Part shown: in pieces, positions 35,410 to 43,914 of the stretch
Numbering within the stretch: the stretch's first letter is position 1
Layout: each line of letters starts with the position of its first letter
NCBI GenBank assembly: GCA_015521735.1
Contig: WANQ01000018.1
Span: 45,350-109,349 of the forward strand
Length of the DNA stretch: 64,000 bases
DNA from: Pyrodictiaceae archaeon
GTDB taxonomy: Archaea > Thermoproteota > Thermoprotei_A > Sulfolobales > WANQ01
Direction of reading: 5' to 3'
Position numbers and translations under genes: made by a program
The notes under the pieces: generated by a model
Databases searched by the model: none
What the model was told of the DNA's origin: nothing
Seen by the model: only the letters and a program-made list of their open reading frames with translations

Positions 35410-35992
35410 TTAGCGTTCTCCTCCACTCTAACCCATCTTTAAACGATACTATATTGACTTCTAAGCTAGCTTTATCTAAGTCAATTAATCCTAAATCTAG
35501 GGTGTAGGTTCCCGGCTTCTCAAAAACATTCTCGTACTCATAGACCTTATCATACCTAACCGTTGATTCGTGCTCAGATGCCTCTACATATATTTCTACA
35601 GGTGTCTTCAGTACCTCAATAACACATTTAACCTTATACAATGTATCGTTTACCTGCTCTGCTTGTAGAATAGTCATACCTAGAGGATCTTTAACGAATT
35701 CTACTGTAAAGAAGTGCTCGTACAAGAGTCTTCTCCTAGAATATATTCTTAGCCTAAACTCATGTACTCCAGGTGGAGGATTAACATAGTCTACGACAAC
35801 TGTTGCAACATCACTATAATACGTTATTTCTCTAAATGATTCACCTAAACCACTAACCTCTACTATTACTGCGTCAACCACGTAGGGAAAGAATACTACT
35901 ACATCGAATTGAACAACATTATCAACTATTGCTACACGCTTAGGATAATCTATACGTGCACTAAATAGCTCCTTACCCGTTAGATATGTCAC
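35390..35992 (-). CDS. hypothetical beta-rich protein (200 residues)
   Basis: Not recognised. Alternating strands such as VVQFDVVVFFPYVVDAVIVEVSGLGESFREITYYSDVATVVVDYVNPPPGVHEFRLRIYSRRRLLYEHFFTVEF suggest one or two immunoglobulin-like or beta-sandwich domains. No signal peptide and no membrane segment, so cytosolic unless secreted by another path. Confidence 0.5.
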   Translation of the reverse strand: MTYLTGKELFSARIDYPKRVAIVDNVVQFDVVVFFPYVVDAVIVEVSGLGESFREITYYSDVATVVVDYVNPPPGVHEFRLRIYSRRRLLYEHFFTVEFVKDPLGMTILQAEQVNDTLYKVKCVIEVLKTPVEIYVEASEHESTVRYDKVYEYENVFEKPGTYTLDLGLIDLDKASLEVNIVSFKDGLEWRRTLIIPELS

Positions 35993-36097
35993 CTATCATT
36001 AACCTCCTATTAGCTAAGACTCTATTACCCTATACTTGACGTAGAAAAGCGGGGATAGAAATAATTTAGGTTTTACTGTCTACGTTAAGTAAGAGGC

Positions 36098-36478
36098 TTA
36101 TTCTATGAATTCATCTAAGTCTACATCACTTGGAGTACTCCTAGTATGTTCTTTTAGGAATACTAGTGTACGGTTAAGTGATTCCCCGATACTAGACTTA
36201 TACTTTGACTTATATTCTTCTGCTACATGTTTTAGTGCTTCCCAGTCCTCTCTACCTTGTAGGAGCATCATCCAGCTACTGTTATCGCTTGCATAGAATA
36301 CTCCCAGACCATACCTATTCTCGTCATCTGCTAATAGTACTGCTAGTATTCTTACCCCTTGAACCCTGAAATACTCCACATCGGGTAGCTCCTTCAACCT
36401 AGACATTAAGGCTTCTACGGGAAAATCTCCTCGTGGAGGCCCCTCCCATAATCCTAGTACTCTAATTTTCCTAGCCAT
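36098..36478 (-). CDS. hypothetical protein (about 126 residues)
   Basis: Not recognised. Core KIRVLGLWEGPPRGDFPVEALMSRLKELPDVEYFRVQGVRILAVLLADDENRYGLGVFYASDNSSWMMLLQGREDWEALKHVAEEYK. ATG 36478 is favoured over TTG 36493 because GAGGG lies 8 nt before it. Loosely grouped with the next two minus-strand genes. Confidence 0.5.
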   Translation of the reverse strand: MARKIRVLGLWEGPPRGDFPVEALMSRLKELPDVEYFRVQGVRILAVLLADDENRYGLGVFYASDNSSWMMLLQGREDWEALKHVAEEYKSKYKSSIGESLNRTLVFLKEHTRSTPSDVDLDEFIE

Positions 36479-36551
36479 ACAGTACGCCCTCAAAGATAAG
36501 GGGTTGAATAGGGGGTAAAAACGTTGAATACTAGTGATGGCTTAGAAAATG

Positions 36552-36824
36552 CTAGTCAATTCTACCAATAACTGAGTCAAAAGCTTTCTTTAAAACCTCT
36601 ATTAAATAGCCTTCTTCGCCTGGAACACCCTCTACTACAAGCTGGTCGCCAACATAGATTAAGGGTAATTCTACTTCTCCATCCTCTTCAACTACTTTTA
36701 TCCTTACATTGTATTCTTGCTCAAGTATATCCTTAACCTCCTTAACCCAAGATACAACCGTGTAGCGCCAGTAATCCCCTCTACGCCCAACTACTCGTAT
36801 AATCACCTCGTCTCTGCCTACCAT
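36552..36824 (-). CDS. hypothetical protein, thioredoxin-like fold possible
   Basis: About 90 residues. The C-terminal half PLIYVGDQLVVEGVPGEEGYLIEVLKKAFDSVIG resembles the P-x-V-x(n)-G-x-P-G loop of thioredoxin-like/glutaredoxin-like small proteins, but no Cys pair is present. ATG 36824 follows GGTGG and lies next to the acylphosphatase stop; an upstream start at 36842 is also possible. Translationally coupled to acyP. Confidence 0.45.
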   Translation of the reverse strand: MVGRDEVIIRVVGRRGDYWRYTVVSWVKEVKDILEQEYNVRIKVVEEDGEVELPLIYVGDQLVVEGVPGEEGYLIEVLKKAFDSVIGRID

Positions 36825-37126
36825 AAGTATCGTCCACCCCACCTTATGTAAAACCTATCAAACTCTCCCCTAGGCTCCTCGTACTCAACATCAACTCTTT
36901 CAACAACTGCTGCTGGTGGCCCCCTCCTCACCAACTCTAATAGTTCCTCAATCTTGTCTCTTGGCCCCTCAGCTACTATTTCAACACTACCATCAATTTT
37001 ATTCTCAACATAGCCCTTCAAACCCAGCCTATCTGCATGCTCCTTAGTGAAATACCTAAATCCTACACCTTGGACAATACCATACACTCTTACCCTAACT
37101 CTAACAACATCTTTCTGGTTCTCCAA
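36818..37126 (-). CDS. acyP: acylphosphatase
   Basis: 102 residues. Catalytic Arg24 (VQGVGFRYF) and Asn42 (GYVENKIDGSVEI) are in place, with the full family length and ending RFYIRWGGRYLW. Hydrolyses acyl phosphates. The TTG start is preceded by GAGGTG. The next gene overlaps its 3' end by a few bases, so both belong to one transcript. Confidence 0.92.
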   Translation of the reverse strand: MENQKDVVRVRVRVYGIVQGVGFRYFTKEHADRLGLKGYVENKIDGSVEIVAEGPRDKIEELLELVRRGPPAAVVERVDVEYEEPRGEFDRFYIRWGGRYLW

Positions 37127-37235
37127 GACCGTGCACCTCGTTTAGTCTCCTAGCTATGCCTTCTACAGTTAAATAGGAAGGTAATTAGCTTAACCATAGA
37201 CTAAGATACTTTAAGGATAGAATAGTTTCCGAGAA

Positions 37236-37400
37236 CGTTGTTGCTAGAGGCTCAGAGGATCGGGCTTCGGGCATCCCTCTCCTCTTATTAGACGTAAACG
37301 GTTACCCGATGGCGTAGTCTTCATCACCTAGGATTGAGCCCCCTCTTCATCCAGCCCCCACTTGTGTTTATCGGGGTTGTCTGAGGGGTGTCGCGGGCCA
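37236..37400. ncRNA. GC-rich folded block, candidate structured RNA
   Basis: The gap 37127-37463 between divergent genes has a GC-rich core. CAGCCCC (37352-37358) pairs with GGGGTTG (37373-37379), and the outer CCCTC (37341-37345) pairs with GAGGG (37383-37387), forming one hairpin. A second near 37254-37280 (GAGGATC.. with ..ATCCCTC) is weaker. Minus-strand GTGATGA occurs once near 37316 but no D box at the right distance. Strand undecided. Promoters for the flanking genes flank it (TATA-like GCTTATTTTT near 37424). Confidence 0.35.
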
Positions 37401-37463
37401 GTATTATGGTGTTGAAAGCGTGCTTATTTTTCCTTCTCCCAACTATATTGTAGGAGTAGTAGT

Positions 37464-38165
37464 GTGTATGGCTCTCTTAGCATTGTTAAACAAGTATACG
37501 AGGTTATAGCTAGTAGTTATGCTTACCTTAGACGTAGACTATGGGCACCGGTAAGCGTAGTTGTTAAGGGGAAGGGTTTGTACCTTGATGGTGGCTGTGG
37601 CCCAGGACAATATGCTGTAATGTTAGCTGAAAAACATGGTGTAGAAGTTGTATGCTTGGATATAGCGTATGGTATGGTTAGGATTGCTTGTAGTAGAGCT
37701 AGAAGGAAAGGTGTTGACAGCCTAGTTCACTGTGTTGAAGGGGACTTGATTAAGCCTCCGTTTAGGGATAAGGTGTTTAACGGCTTATACTATGTGGCGA
37801 GCATACACCATGTAATGGGCTGGAGGTTTAGGTTAAAGTGTATTGTTGAAGCTATACGTGTAGCTAAGAAGGGGGCTAGAATCCTAGTTACTGTTTGGGC
37901 TCTACTACAGCTTAGATTCGCTACCTACCCCATCAAATGGATTGTATACACGTTAATGGGGCTTGTCAGAGAGTTTGGCGACAACATGGTTCCATGGAGA
38001 CATAAGGGTAGAATTCTATGGAGATACTACCACTTATACACCATGAGCGAGCTTAAGAGGACGTTCAAGTTAGTGGAAAACATTAAATGCGTCTATGGGA
38101 GCATACGCGTAAAGTCTAGGGTGTTTCCTGAAAACCACTACGCTCTATGCATCGTAGATGACTAG
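37464..38165 (+). CDS. class I SAM methyltransferase, Trm9-like
   Basis: 233 residues. SAM site LDGGCGPGQYAVMLAEKHGVEVVCLDIAYGMV (about 41-72), motif IV GLYYVASIHHVMG. The end MVPWRHKGRILWRYYHLYTMSELKRTF closely resembles the Trm9/ABH8-type tRNA (uridine-34 carboxymethyl) methyltransferases, which act after Elp3. Elp3 lies 32 kb away in this window. It could instead methylate a lipid or other tRNA base; assignment moderate. GTG start follows AGGAG. Its stop overlaps the tldD end by 4 nt. Confidence 0.65.
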   Translation: MYGSLSIVKQVYEVIASSYAYLRRRLWAPVSVVVKGKGLYLDGGCGPGQYAVMLAEKHGVEVVCLDIAYGMVRIACSRARRKGVDSLVHCVEGDLIKPPFRDKVFNGLYYVASIHHVMGWRFRLKCIVEAIRVAKKGARILVTVWALLQLRFATYPIKWIVYTLMGLVREFGDNMVPWRHKGRILWRYYHLYTMSELKRTFKLVENIKCVYGSIRVKSRVFPENHYALCIVDD

Positions 38166-39433
38166 AAATCAACGTATCCTTCAAGCCTAATAATAGGAGA
38201 TACCTCAGCTACTCTATAGCCTTTCTCAACACTATGCCTTAACCTAAGACTCCTACCAATAGCATCTATCGTAGTTAATGCTCTAAACAAGGGTAATCTA
38301 ACTCTACGAATACTTACAGGCTCAACTATTTCACCATGCTCAATCCTCCATGAAACCTCTGGGACAATAGTAATCATCCCTTCATGTATATCAGCTCTTA
38401 TTACACCATCTATTATCAGCCCCTTACGAGTCTCCTCAACTATTTCTTTCTCCCTCCAATCACCTGGCTCTACTACTAGTGTTGTATGCATAGCTTTAGG
38501 TATATGGAATAACCCCTTAGAGGATCCTGGATATGCTTCACTGCCAAGCTCTAATGCTTTAGCTGCAGTAGCTCTAGTATGGAGTAGTGATATTACTTCT
38601 CCATCCTCAACTAGTTGACGTCTACGTGTAACTATTCCTTCATCGTCGAAGAACGTTGATGTAGGACTCCAAGGATAGAATGGGTCATCCCGTATACTTA
38701 TACTAGTAGTTGAAATTCTTTGACCCACATTTAAATGCCCTGGTATATCTGCTTCAAGCATATGCGCTAGTTCATGGAAGAATGTAGCTGAAGCCTCATA
38801 GCCTAGTATTACAGCTGTCTTACCTGCCTCCAATGGACTAAGCCTCTTAGCTCTAACGCTATACTCTGCCCTGGCCTTAGCTTCAGCTATTATTGACTTA
38901 AGCATTCTCTCATCCAAGTCTCTTAGGCTACCAGTATAAGCTATAGATGATGACCCTACACTACGTTTACCGTCAACTACTGCTTCATAGAATAATGTTA
39001 TCTCGTAAACATGTTTCTCCTCAACACATCTAGTACTCCCATCATCTAGTACCCTATTAACCTGCTCATACAATACTATTAATTCTCCTCGACGCATTTC
39101 CTTAGATATGAATTCAACAATATCTATTAAATCATCTACTCCGCCTATTCCTTCACCTAGTGTTCTAGCACCACTACATCTCTCATCATCTAATAACCTT
39201 GCATATTCCATGGGCTTTGTAATCCTAAGTAGCCTTAAAGCCCTAGATTCAAGAACCCTATAGTCAACTTTCTCGCTTTGCTCAGATACAATACTCCACT
39301 TACCCTTATCAAATACTCTTACACCTCTAGCATACGCTTTAGACTCGTTTACTTCTATTGAGCCATACCTCCATGATACTTCTACTGTTCTTACCTTATA
39401 CTCTACTCTATCCATATACTTGTCTATAAGCAC
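38162..39433 (-). CDS. tldD: TldD/PmbA family metallopeptidase
   Basis: 423 residues. The zinc motif is HELAHMLEAD (H-E-x2-x-H-type, about residue 218), then FDDEGIVTRRRQLVEDGEVISLLHTRATAAKALELGSEAYPGSSKGLFHIPKAMHTTLVVEPGDW, the C-terminal glycine-rich TldD signature. It degrades modified peptides; bacterial homologues act with a PmbA partner, but I see no second paralogue in this window. ATG 39433 after a weak ribosome site. Confidence 0.85.
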   Translation of the reverse strand: MLIDKYMDRVEYKVRTVEVSWRYGSIEVNESKAYARGVRVFDKGKWSIVSEQSEKVDYRVLESRALRLLRITKPMEYARLLDDERCSGARTLGEGIGGVDDLIDIVEFISKEMRRGELIVLYEQVNRVLDDGSTRCVEEKHVYEITLFYEAVVDGKRSVGSSSIAYTGSLRDLDERMLKSIIAEAKARAEYSVRAKRLSPLEAGKTAVILGYEASATFFHELAHMLEADIPGHLNVGQRISTTSISIRDDPFYPWSPTSTFFDDEGIVTRRRQLVEDGEVISLLHTRATAAKALELGSEAYPGSSKGLFHIPKAMHTTLVVEPGDWREKEIVEETRKGLIIDGVIRADIHEGMITIVPEVSWRIEHGEIVEPVSIRRVRLPLFRALTTIDAIGRSLRLRHSVEKGYRVAEVSPIIRLEGYVDF

Positions 39434-39598
39434 AATAGGGCACCCTTACACCTGAGATATAGTATCCTCAACCATTCCTCTATAATGTCTATGAGCTTGC
39501 ATAGGGGTTAATCAAGATATAATTTATAGGCTTACAGTAATGCTAGGTTTGAGGCTGTATACCTCCCATAGTATGGGGTAGTAGACTGCTAGTGGGGG

Positions 39599-40210
39599 TT
39601 GAGAGGAATAAATGTAAATATCATTGCTTTAGCAATAGCTATTACTGCACTAGTGCTAGTAATTGTACTGTACATACTATTATATCATAAGCTCTGGCAT
39701 CGTACACGTAAATCAAGACTACCAGTTCATAGCGGTGTAGTTATAGTTGATGGAAGTAATGTAGCATTTCACCGTATAGGTAAGGGTAAAGGTAAGATAA
39801 GGAATATCCTAGTGGTCATGAAAACTTTAGAGAAGAAGGGATTTGATGTAAAAGTAGTTGTTGATGCTAGTCTAAGGTATAGGATAGATAATCCCTCAAT
39901 ACTTGAGAAGCTAATAAGGGATGGAAGAATAATACAGGCACCACCTGGTACACCAGCAGACTACTTTATATTAAAGCTTGCAGAAGACTTAAACGCTGTA
40001 ATAGTAAGTAATGACATGTACCGTGACTGGTGGAGAGAGTTTCCGTGGGCACGTGGTACTGGTAGAATAGTTAGATACGTTATTGAGGGTAAGAGAGCCT
40101 ACTTCTACCCAGACATATATCCAACTCATAGAGTTAAGAAGAAACGTAGAAGTAGTGAAGAAGAAGAGTATGTTGAGCAACGAGAAGATAGGTTACCTAG
40201 ATACATGTAA
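39599..40210 (+). CDS. membrane-anchored NYN/PIN-type ribonuclease (Zc3h12a-like)
   Basis: 203 residues. An N-terminal transmembrane helix (residues 7-29, IIALAIAITALVLVIVLYILLY) precedes a NYN domain. Acidic residues line up as D51 (VVIVDGSNVAFHRI), D89, D121 (PADYFIL) and D139 (IVSNDMYRDWW), matching the Zc3h12a/YacP metal centre, and the fold ends DIYPTHR. C-terminal basic tail RVKKKRRSSEEEEY. So a nuclease facing the cytosol at the membrane; substrate RNA unknown. TTG start follows GGGGG. The opposite-strand C2H2 gene ends 3 nt after it. Confidence 0.72.
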   Translation: MRGINVNIIALAIAITALVLVIVLYILLYHKLWHRTRKSRLPVHSGVVIVDGSNVAFHRIGKGKGKIRNILVVMKTLEKKGFDVKVVVDASLRYRIDNPSILEKLIRDGRIIQAPPGTPADYFILKLAEDLNAVIVSNDMYRDWWREFPWARGTGRIVRYVIEGKRAYFYPDIYPTHRVKKKRRSSEEEEYVEQREDRLPRYM

Positions 40211-40212
40211 GC

Positions 40213-40584
40213 CTATATCTTCCATGCACCATATGTGTGCATTACCTTTATCAACCTTTCTAGCTCGTCCTCTATCATATACCTTATATCTGCTTGATGA
40301 ACCCTGACTAAGTGTAGGTATAGTCCACGTTTAGTAAATGGGCCTTTACCACATAAACCACATCGTAGTAACCCATTACGTGTTGTAACAATCCATGGCA
40401 CAACTCTATCTATAACCTCTAAGGCAATCTTAGCCATACTAGGACCTGCTATCTCCTCTATTTTTTTACGGTCAACTCTTATACCTGCTGCAATACGTGC
40501 AACATATGGGACAAGTTTTGATGCAAGACTAGATACCGTGGGCATAGCTATCATCACTATTGTAGATTCTTGCACATATACCAT
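40213..40584 (-). CDS. C2H2 zinc-finger-like protein
   Basis: 123 residues. One C2H2 unit: C75, C78, H91, H96 (C-x2-C-x12-H-x4-H, as CGLCGKGPFTKRGLYLHLVRVH). The N-terminal 70 residues form a helical domain (VSSLASKLVPYVARIAAGIRVDRKKIEEIAGPSMAKIALEVIDRVVPW). Such short archaeal finger proteins bind RNA, DNA or protein. Convergent with the NYN nuclease gene; not proven to act together. Confidence 0.6.
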   Translation of the reverse strand: MVYVQESTIVMIAMPTVSSLASKLVPYVARIAAGIRVDRKKIEEIAGPSMAKIALEVIDRVVPWIVTTRNGLLRCGLCGKGPFTKRGLYLHLVRVHQADIRYMIEDELERLIKVMHTYGAWKI

Positions 40585-40651
40585 GCTTATAAGATTACCT
40601 ACTCCGGAATACTAGTGAAACCTTTTAAATAGTATTTTAACACCTCGTTAA

Positions 40652-41044
40652 TCATTGGGGATGAGCGGAGACTCCAAAAGAGAGCCTTCCTACGCTGTGA
40701 TCGCGCTCCACCCCTTGTGACCCCTTCCTTCTACGACTAACTGATGCTATTTTATTGAGCTTTTCTACTAGTTCGTGATAAGCTCTTGAGCCTTTATCTG
40801 TTAACTCTATTATAGTTCTTGGACCCCATGGTGTTATAACTTTTCTAGACCTAATGTAGCCTTCTTCTTCAAGTCTTCTTAAATGAGTGTATAGTGGACC
40901 CCATTCTATCTTTAAAGTCTTCTGTATAAAGGACATAGCCCGAGGACCAAGCATGTAGAGTAGGCTTACGATGAGAAATCTTTTAGGATGCATTAGTACT
41001 GGGTCTAGTTCTTCTACTATTATTGGTTCTTCTCTAGAAGTCAT
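40652..41044 (-). CDS. winged-helix transcription regulator
   Basis: 130 residues. A winged helix of PadR/ArsR-like size: HPKRFLIVSLLYMLGPRAMSFIQKTLKIEWGPLYTHLRRLEEEGYIRSRKVITPWGPRTIIELTDKGSRAYHELVEKL, with a recognition helix and wing. The basic C-terminal tail is not typical. Overlaps the start of the upstream membrane-protein gene by ATGA, so it is cotranscribed and possibly regulates it. Confidence 0.72.
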   Translation of the reverse strand: MTSREEPIIVEELDPVLMHPKRFLIVSLLYMLGPRAMSFIQKTLKIEWGPLYTHLRRLEEEGYIRSRKVITPWGPRTIIELTDKGSRAYHELVEKLNKIASVSRRRKGSQGVERDHSVGRLSFGVSAHPQ

Positions 41045-41712
41045 TCCTCAAAAACCTTTAAGGCTACGTATAGTGAGTGAAGACCCGTAATACTATATGA
41101 TAAAACCATTAAGCCTAATGCAAGTATCCATGCCTTAGATACACCAATAATCCATGGAGAATACAGTACTAGTGGTGATGTAGCTAACGTTATTCCACCT
41201 GCAACCAGGAAGGGCTTAGACCTAATTAGCCCAGGATTAAGTTTATCCAAGGGCCTCATAACTAGTAGGTGTGCTAGTAGTAAAGCTATACTTAGCGAGG
41301 GATACCATAAAACATCTACTAGTAAACCAATGTTCTCTGATGGAATGAAAATAGTAAGTACATTATATGCTACTATGAAGGGTAGAGTAAATGAGATAAT
41401 CCATCTAACACCAATATACTTTAACCTACCACTAGACCCCATCCTAGGCCAAGGAAGACTATAGAGTAGTATCCCGAGCAACATACCTAGTACGATCGCA
41501 ACTATAGCTGCTACAATCCAGCCCCAACCAGTTACTGGAGTAGAAGCTACCAAGAGCCAGTATCCAGCAAAAAAGCCACCATAGACAAAGAAGCTTACTG
41601 ATCCTATAAGGTTGTAGAGGAATATCCTTGTCTTCTCAGCTAGACGTGCAAGCTCCTCATAGCCTTCAAGCGACAAAGAATACCCCTGTATATCCAAATA
41701 GTAGGAGAACAC
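41041..41712 (-). CDS. polytopic membrane protein paired with the winged-helix regulator
   Basis: 223 residues, not recognised. Begins with a short amphipathic helix (LEGYEELARLAEKTRIFLYNLIG), then about six membrane segments (for example VSFFVYGGFFAGYWLLVAS, WIVAAIVAIVLGMLLGILLYSL, LLVDVLWYPSLSIALLLAHLLV). Regulator-plus-membrane-protein pairs are common and probably sense a membrane stress or drug. GTG start. Confidence 0.55.
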   Translation of the reverse strand: MFSYYLDIQGYSLSLEGYEELARLAEKTRIFLYNLIGSVSFFVYGGFFAGYWLLVASTPVTGWGWIVAAIVAIVLGMLLGILLYSLPWPRMGSSGRLKYIGVRWIISFTLPFIVAYNVLTIFIPSENIGLLVDVLWYPSLSIALLLAHLLVMRPLDKLNPGLIRSKPFLVAGGITLATSPLVLYSPWIIGVSKAWILALGLMVLSYSITGLHSLYVALKVFEE

Positions 41713-41852
41713 CTATAAGACTAGGCTCTAACAATTCCTCTAACCCGTAAAACAAGTTATTGAAATAGTTGAATAATCCTAGAAATAATTTTCCCACACA
41801 CCTCAGATATACTTATTTCCTAGTAGATACCCACGCCTCTAAAGGGAATCCC

Positions 41853-42524
41853 GTGGTTAAAGTCCCAGTAAAACTCGTTACATGGGACGAAATAGTAGAG
41901 TGGACACGACAACTAGCCAAGATAATAAAAGAGTCTGGTTATAAGCCGGATGTAGTAATAGCAATAGCACGTGGAGGATATGTTCCAGCAAGACTAATAT
42001 GCGACTTCCTAGGAATAGAAAACCTATTATCAATTCAAAGCCAACACTGGACTGAAGCAGCAAAGAAAGCTGAGAAAGCAATAATAAAGTTCCAGTACAA
42101 GGTAAACCTAGAAGGAATGAAAGCACTCATAGTAGACGATATAGTTGACACAGGAGAATCAGTAATACTAGCAAAGAAGTACATAGAAGAAAACTGGAAA
42201 CCCAAAGAACTAAGAATAGCAGCAATGCAGTGGATATCAAGTGTAGCTAAAATAAAGCCAGACTACTATGCAATAGAAGTAAAAGAATGGGTATGGTTCC
42301 AGTATCCATGGACAAGACTAGAAGACATAACACAGTTCATAAAGAGAATAATAAACGAGGAACTAAGAGAAAAAACAACGAAAACAACAAAAGAACAACT
42401 AAAACAAAAGTTCAGGGAATGGTATGGAATAGATCCACCACAAGACTACTACGAAGACGCACTAAAACTACTAGAAGAACAAGGAGTAATAGAACTACAA
42501 GGAGATCAAATACTATTAAAGTAA
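41853..42524 (+). CDS. phosphoribosyltransferase (purine PRTase-like) with C-terminal winged-helix-like tail
   Basis: About 224 residues. PRPP-binding loop ALIVDDIVDTGES, with VVIAIARGGYVPARLICDFLG earlier and a basic KPDYYAIEVKEWVWFQYPW region. Family: type I PRTases such as hypoxanthine/xanthine phosphoribosyltransferase. The tail (WYGIDPPQDYYEDALKLLEEQGVIELQGDQILLK) looks like a small winged helix. I choose GTG 41853 because an AT-rich promoter (ATACTTATTT near 41808) would start transcription just before it; a TTG at 41769 is upstream of that. The last 200 nt are markedly A-rich and T-poor. Confidence 0.75.
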   Translation: MVKVPVKLVTWDEIVEWTRQLAKIIKESGYKPDVVIAIARGGYVPARLICDFLGIENLLSIQSQHWTEAAKKAEKAIIKFQYKVNLEGMKALIVDDIVDTGESVILAKKYIEENWKPKELRIAAMQWISSVAKIKPDYYAIEVKEWVWFQYPWTRLEDITQFIKRIINEELREKTTKTTKEQLKQKFREWYGIDPPQDYYEDALKLLEEQGVIELQGDQILLK

Positions 42525-42613
42525 CCAAGAGAAACAAGGTTATAACCCCCACACAAAACATTATTCCAGGACTAGAAAGAAGAAACCCTAAACCCCTCCC
42601 TCTCCTCCATGGT

Positions 42614-42701
42614 GCGGGGGTGCCCGAGCCTGGACAAAGGGGTCGGGCTTAGGACCCGATGGCGTAGGCCTGCGTGGGTTCAAATCCCACCCCCCGCACC
42701 A
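42614..42701 (+). tRNA. tRNA-Leu (anticodon UAG)
   Basis: Acceptor GCGGGGG (42614-42620) pairs with CCCCCGC (42691-42697); discriminator A and encoded CCA follow (42698-42701). The D arm, then an anticodon arm TCGGG-CTTAGGA-CCCGA (anticodon TAG at 42650-42652), a long variable arm typical of leucine tRNA, and a T arm GTGGG-TTCAAAT-CCCAC. No intron seen. It sits between a phosphoribosyltransferase gene and a 350-nt gap. Confidence 0.97.
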
Positions 42702-42766
42702 TAACACTCAACATTTACCCTTCTCACTAACTCCTACTAACATATACATTATGGAACACTAACACT

Positions 42767-42781
42767 CTCCTCTAAGAGGAG
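42767..42781. promoter_or_regulatory. perfect dyad, possible operator
   Basis: CTCCTCT and AGAGGAG flank a single central base, 65 nt after the tRNA. A hairpin with so small a loop is not possible, so a protein operator is more likely. The 42702-43051 gap otherwise holds two TATA-like sites (ATTTAAATT at 42991-42999 and TAATTTAATA at 43011-43020) for the CBS gene, and no ORF. Confidence 0.3.
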
Positions 42782-43051
42782 TCTTCTAGGACTTTTCATG
42801 TCTGTGTTGGAAGCTAAAAGCAAGTTTGTAGTCATAGTAATAGGTAGAGTGAATAGAGTCTTCCTTTACCACTACTAAACCATTATTGTTAGACGCCAAC
42901 TGGATGCATCATGAATAGTTGTTGGTGATGTATTGTAGTTTATTTGATAAGACGTGTGTTTAAGTAAGCTTATTGGTTTAAGAGGTAATTATTTAAATTC
43001 TTTGAATCATTAATTTAATATGTACACGCAGATTACATGTAGAGGTGTATA

Positions 43052-43486
43052 TTGTTCATGCCGTTTATACGTAGGAAAAGAAAGCTTCCTTTAAGAGTAG
43101 AGGATCTTATGTCTACTCCACCAGTAACAATAGATCGTGATGAACCCTTAGAGAAAGCTGCAAAGCTAATGTATGAGAACAATATTGGGAGTGTAATAGT
43201 AGTTGGCAAAGATGGTAAAATCGAGGGAATCCTTACTGAAAGAGACCTAGTATTTGCAATAGCTCGTGGAAAAATAGGTGGAAACATGCCAGTATGGATG
43301 TTTATGACTGAGAACCCAATAACAGTTAATCCAGGAACACCTATCATAGATGCATTAAAGACTATGAGGGAAGCAAACATACGCCACCTACCAGTAGTAG
43401 ATAAGGAGGGAAAACCCGTAGGAATGCTGTCTCTAAGAGACATAGTAGAAGCAATAGTAGTACTACTAGGAGTACCCACCGAGTAA
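43052..43486 (+). CDS. two-CBS-domain protein
   Basis: 144 residues, two CBS domains in tandem: VEDLMSTPPVTIDRDEPLEKAAKLMYENNIGSVIVVGKDGKIEGILTERDLV and VWMFMTENPITVNPGTPIIDALKTMREANIRHLPVVDKEGKPVGMLSLRDIV. They bind adenine nucleotides; the basic N-terminus (RRKRKLPL) may contact nucleic acid. Function is regulatory; partner unknown. TTG 43052 or ATG 43058 both possible with GAGGTG upstream. Confidence 0.85.
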   Translation: MFMPFIRRKRKLPLRVEDLMSTPPVTIDRDEPLEKAAKLMYENNIGSVIVVGKDGKIEGILTERDLVFAIARGKIGGNMPVWMFMTENPITVNPGTPIIDALKTMREANIRHLPVVDKEGKPVGMLSLRDIVEAIVVLLGVPTE

Positions 43487-43914
43487 CAAATAACTCCTTA
43501 AACATTTAACCCGGCAATAAGCTCATTCATTTTCATTTATTTAACACTAATAGCATTGAATATTAATGACCCCCAATAGAATACAATATCAACCGCATAT
43601 TCCAAGGAGAATTCCCTAGGGGACCTGCTCTTAGAAGCACGTTAGTTCTAAGTAACAACTGTAAGTCTTTAAACCATACCAACGATATATTCGGAGACTT
43701 TATCTAGTCATGGAACTTTAGTCTAATTTTTACATAATGGATGCAACTTTTATACCAACAGTTATCCAAAGCTAAGAATCTACTAGTATTGTGCCATTCT
43801 AGTTCTTGGGGAATCACTTTAATATGTTATTTAAGTTTTACGCTAATATTTTGTTGTAGACAATTGTCTTATGGTTTATATATTCTCATTACCATGATTC
43901 TTTATAGTGATAAT
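43487..43914. other. intergenic region
   Basis: About 430 nt with stop codons in all useful frames. It contains a 7-bp inverted repeat (CTTAGAA at 43630-43636, TTCTAAG at 43646-43652) and, near the right end, the promoter of the next gene. I see no RNA gene here. Confidence 0.4.
43875..43882 (+). promoter_or_regulatory. TATA box of the secretion module
   Basis: TTTATATA, about 40 nt before ATG 43915 and within a T-rich stretch. Fits a short leader transcript. Confidence 0.4.

Noticed and set aside
37300..37345. C/D box sRNA on the minus strand (GTGATGA near 37316)
   Set aside because: No CTGA at guide distance on either side.
42287..42652. Frame of 121 codons across the PRTase end and tRNA
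   Set aside because: Out-of-frame with a recognised gene and runs into the tRNA.
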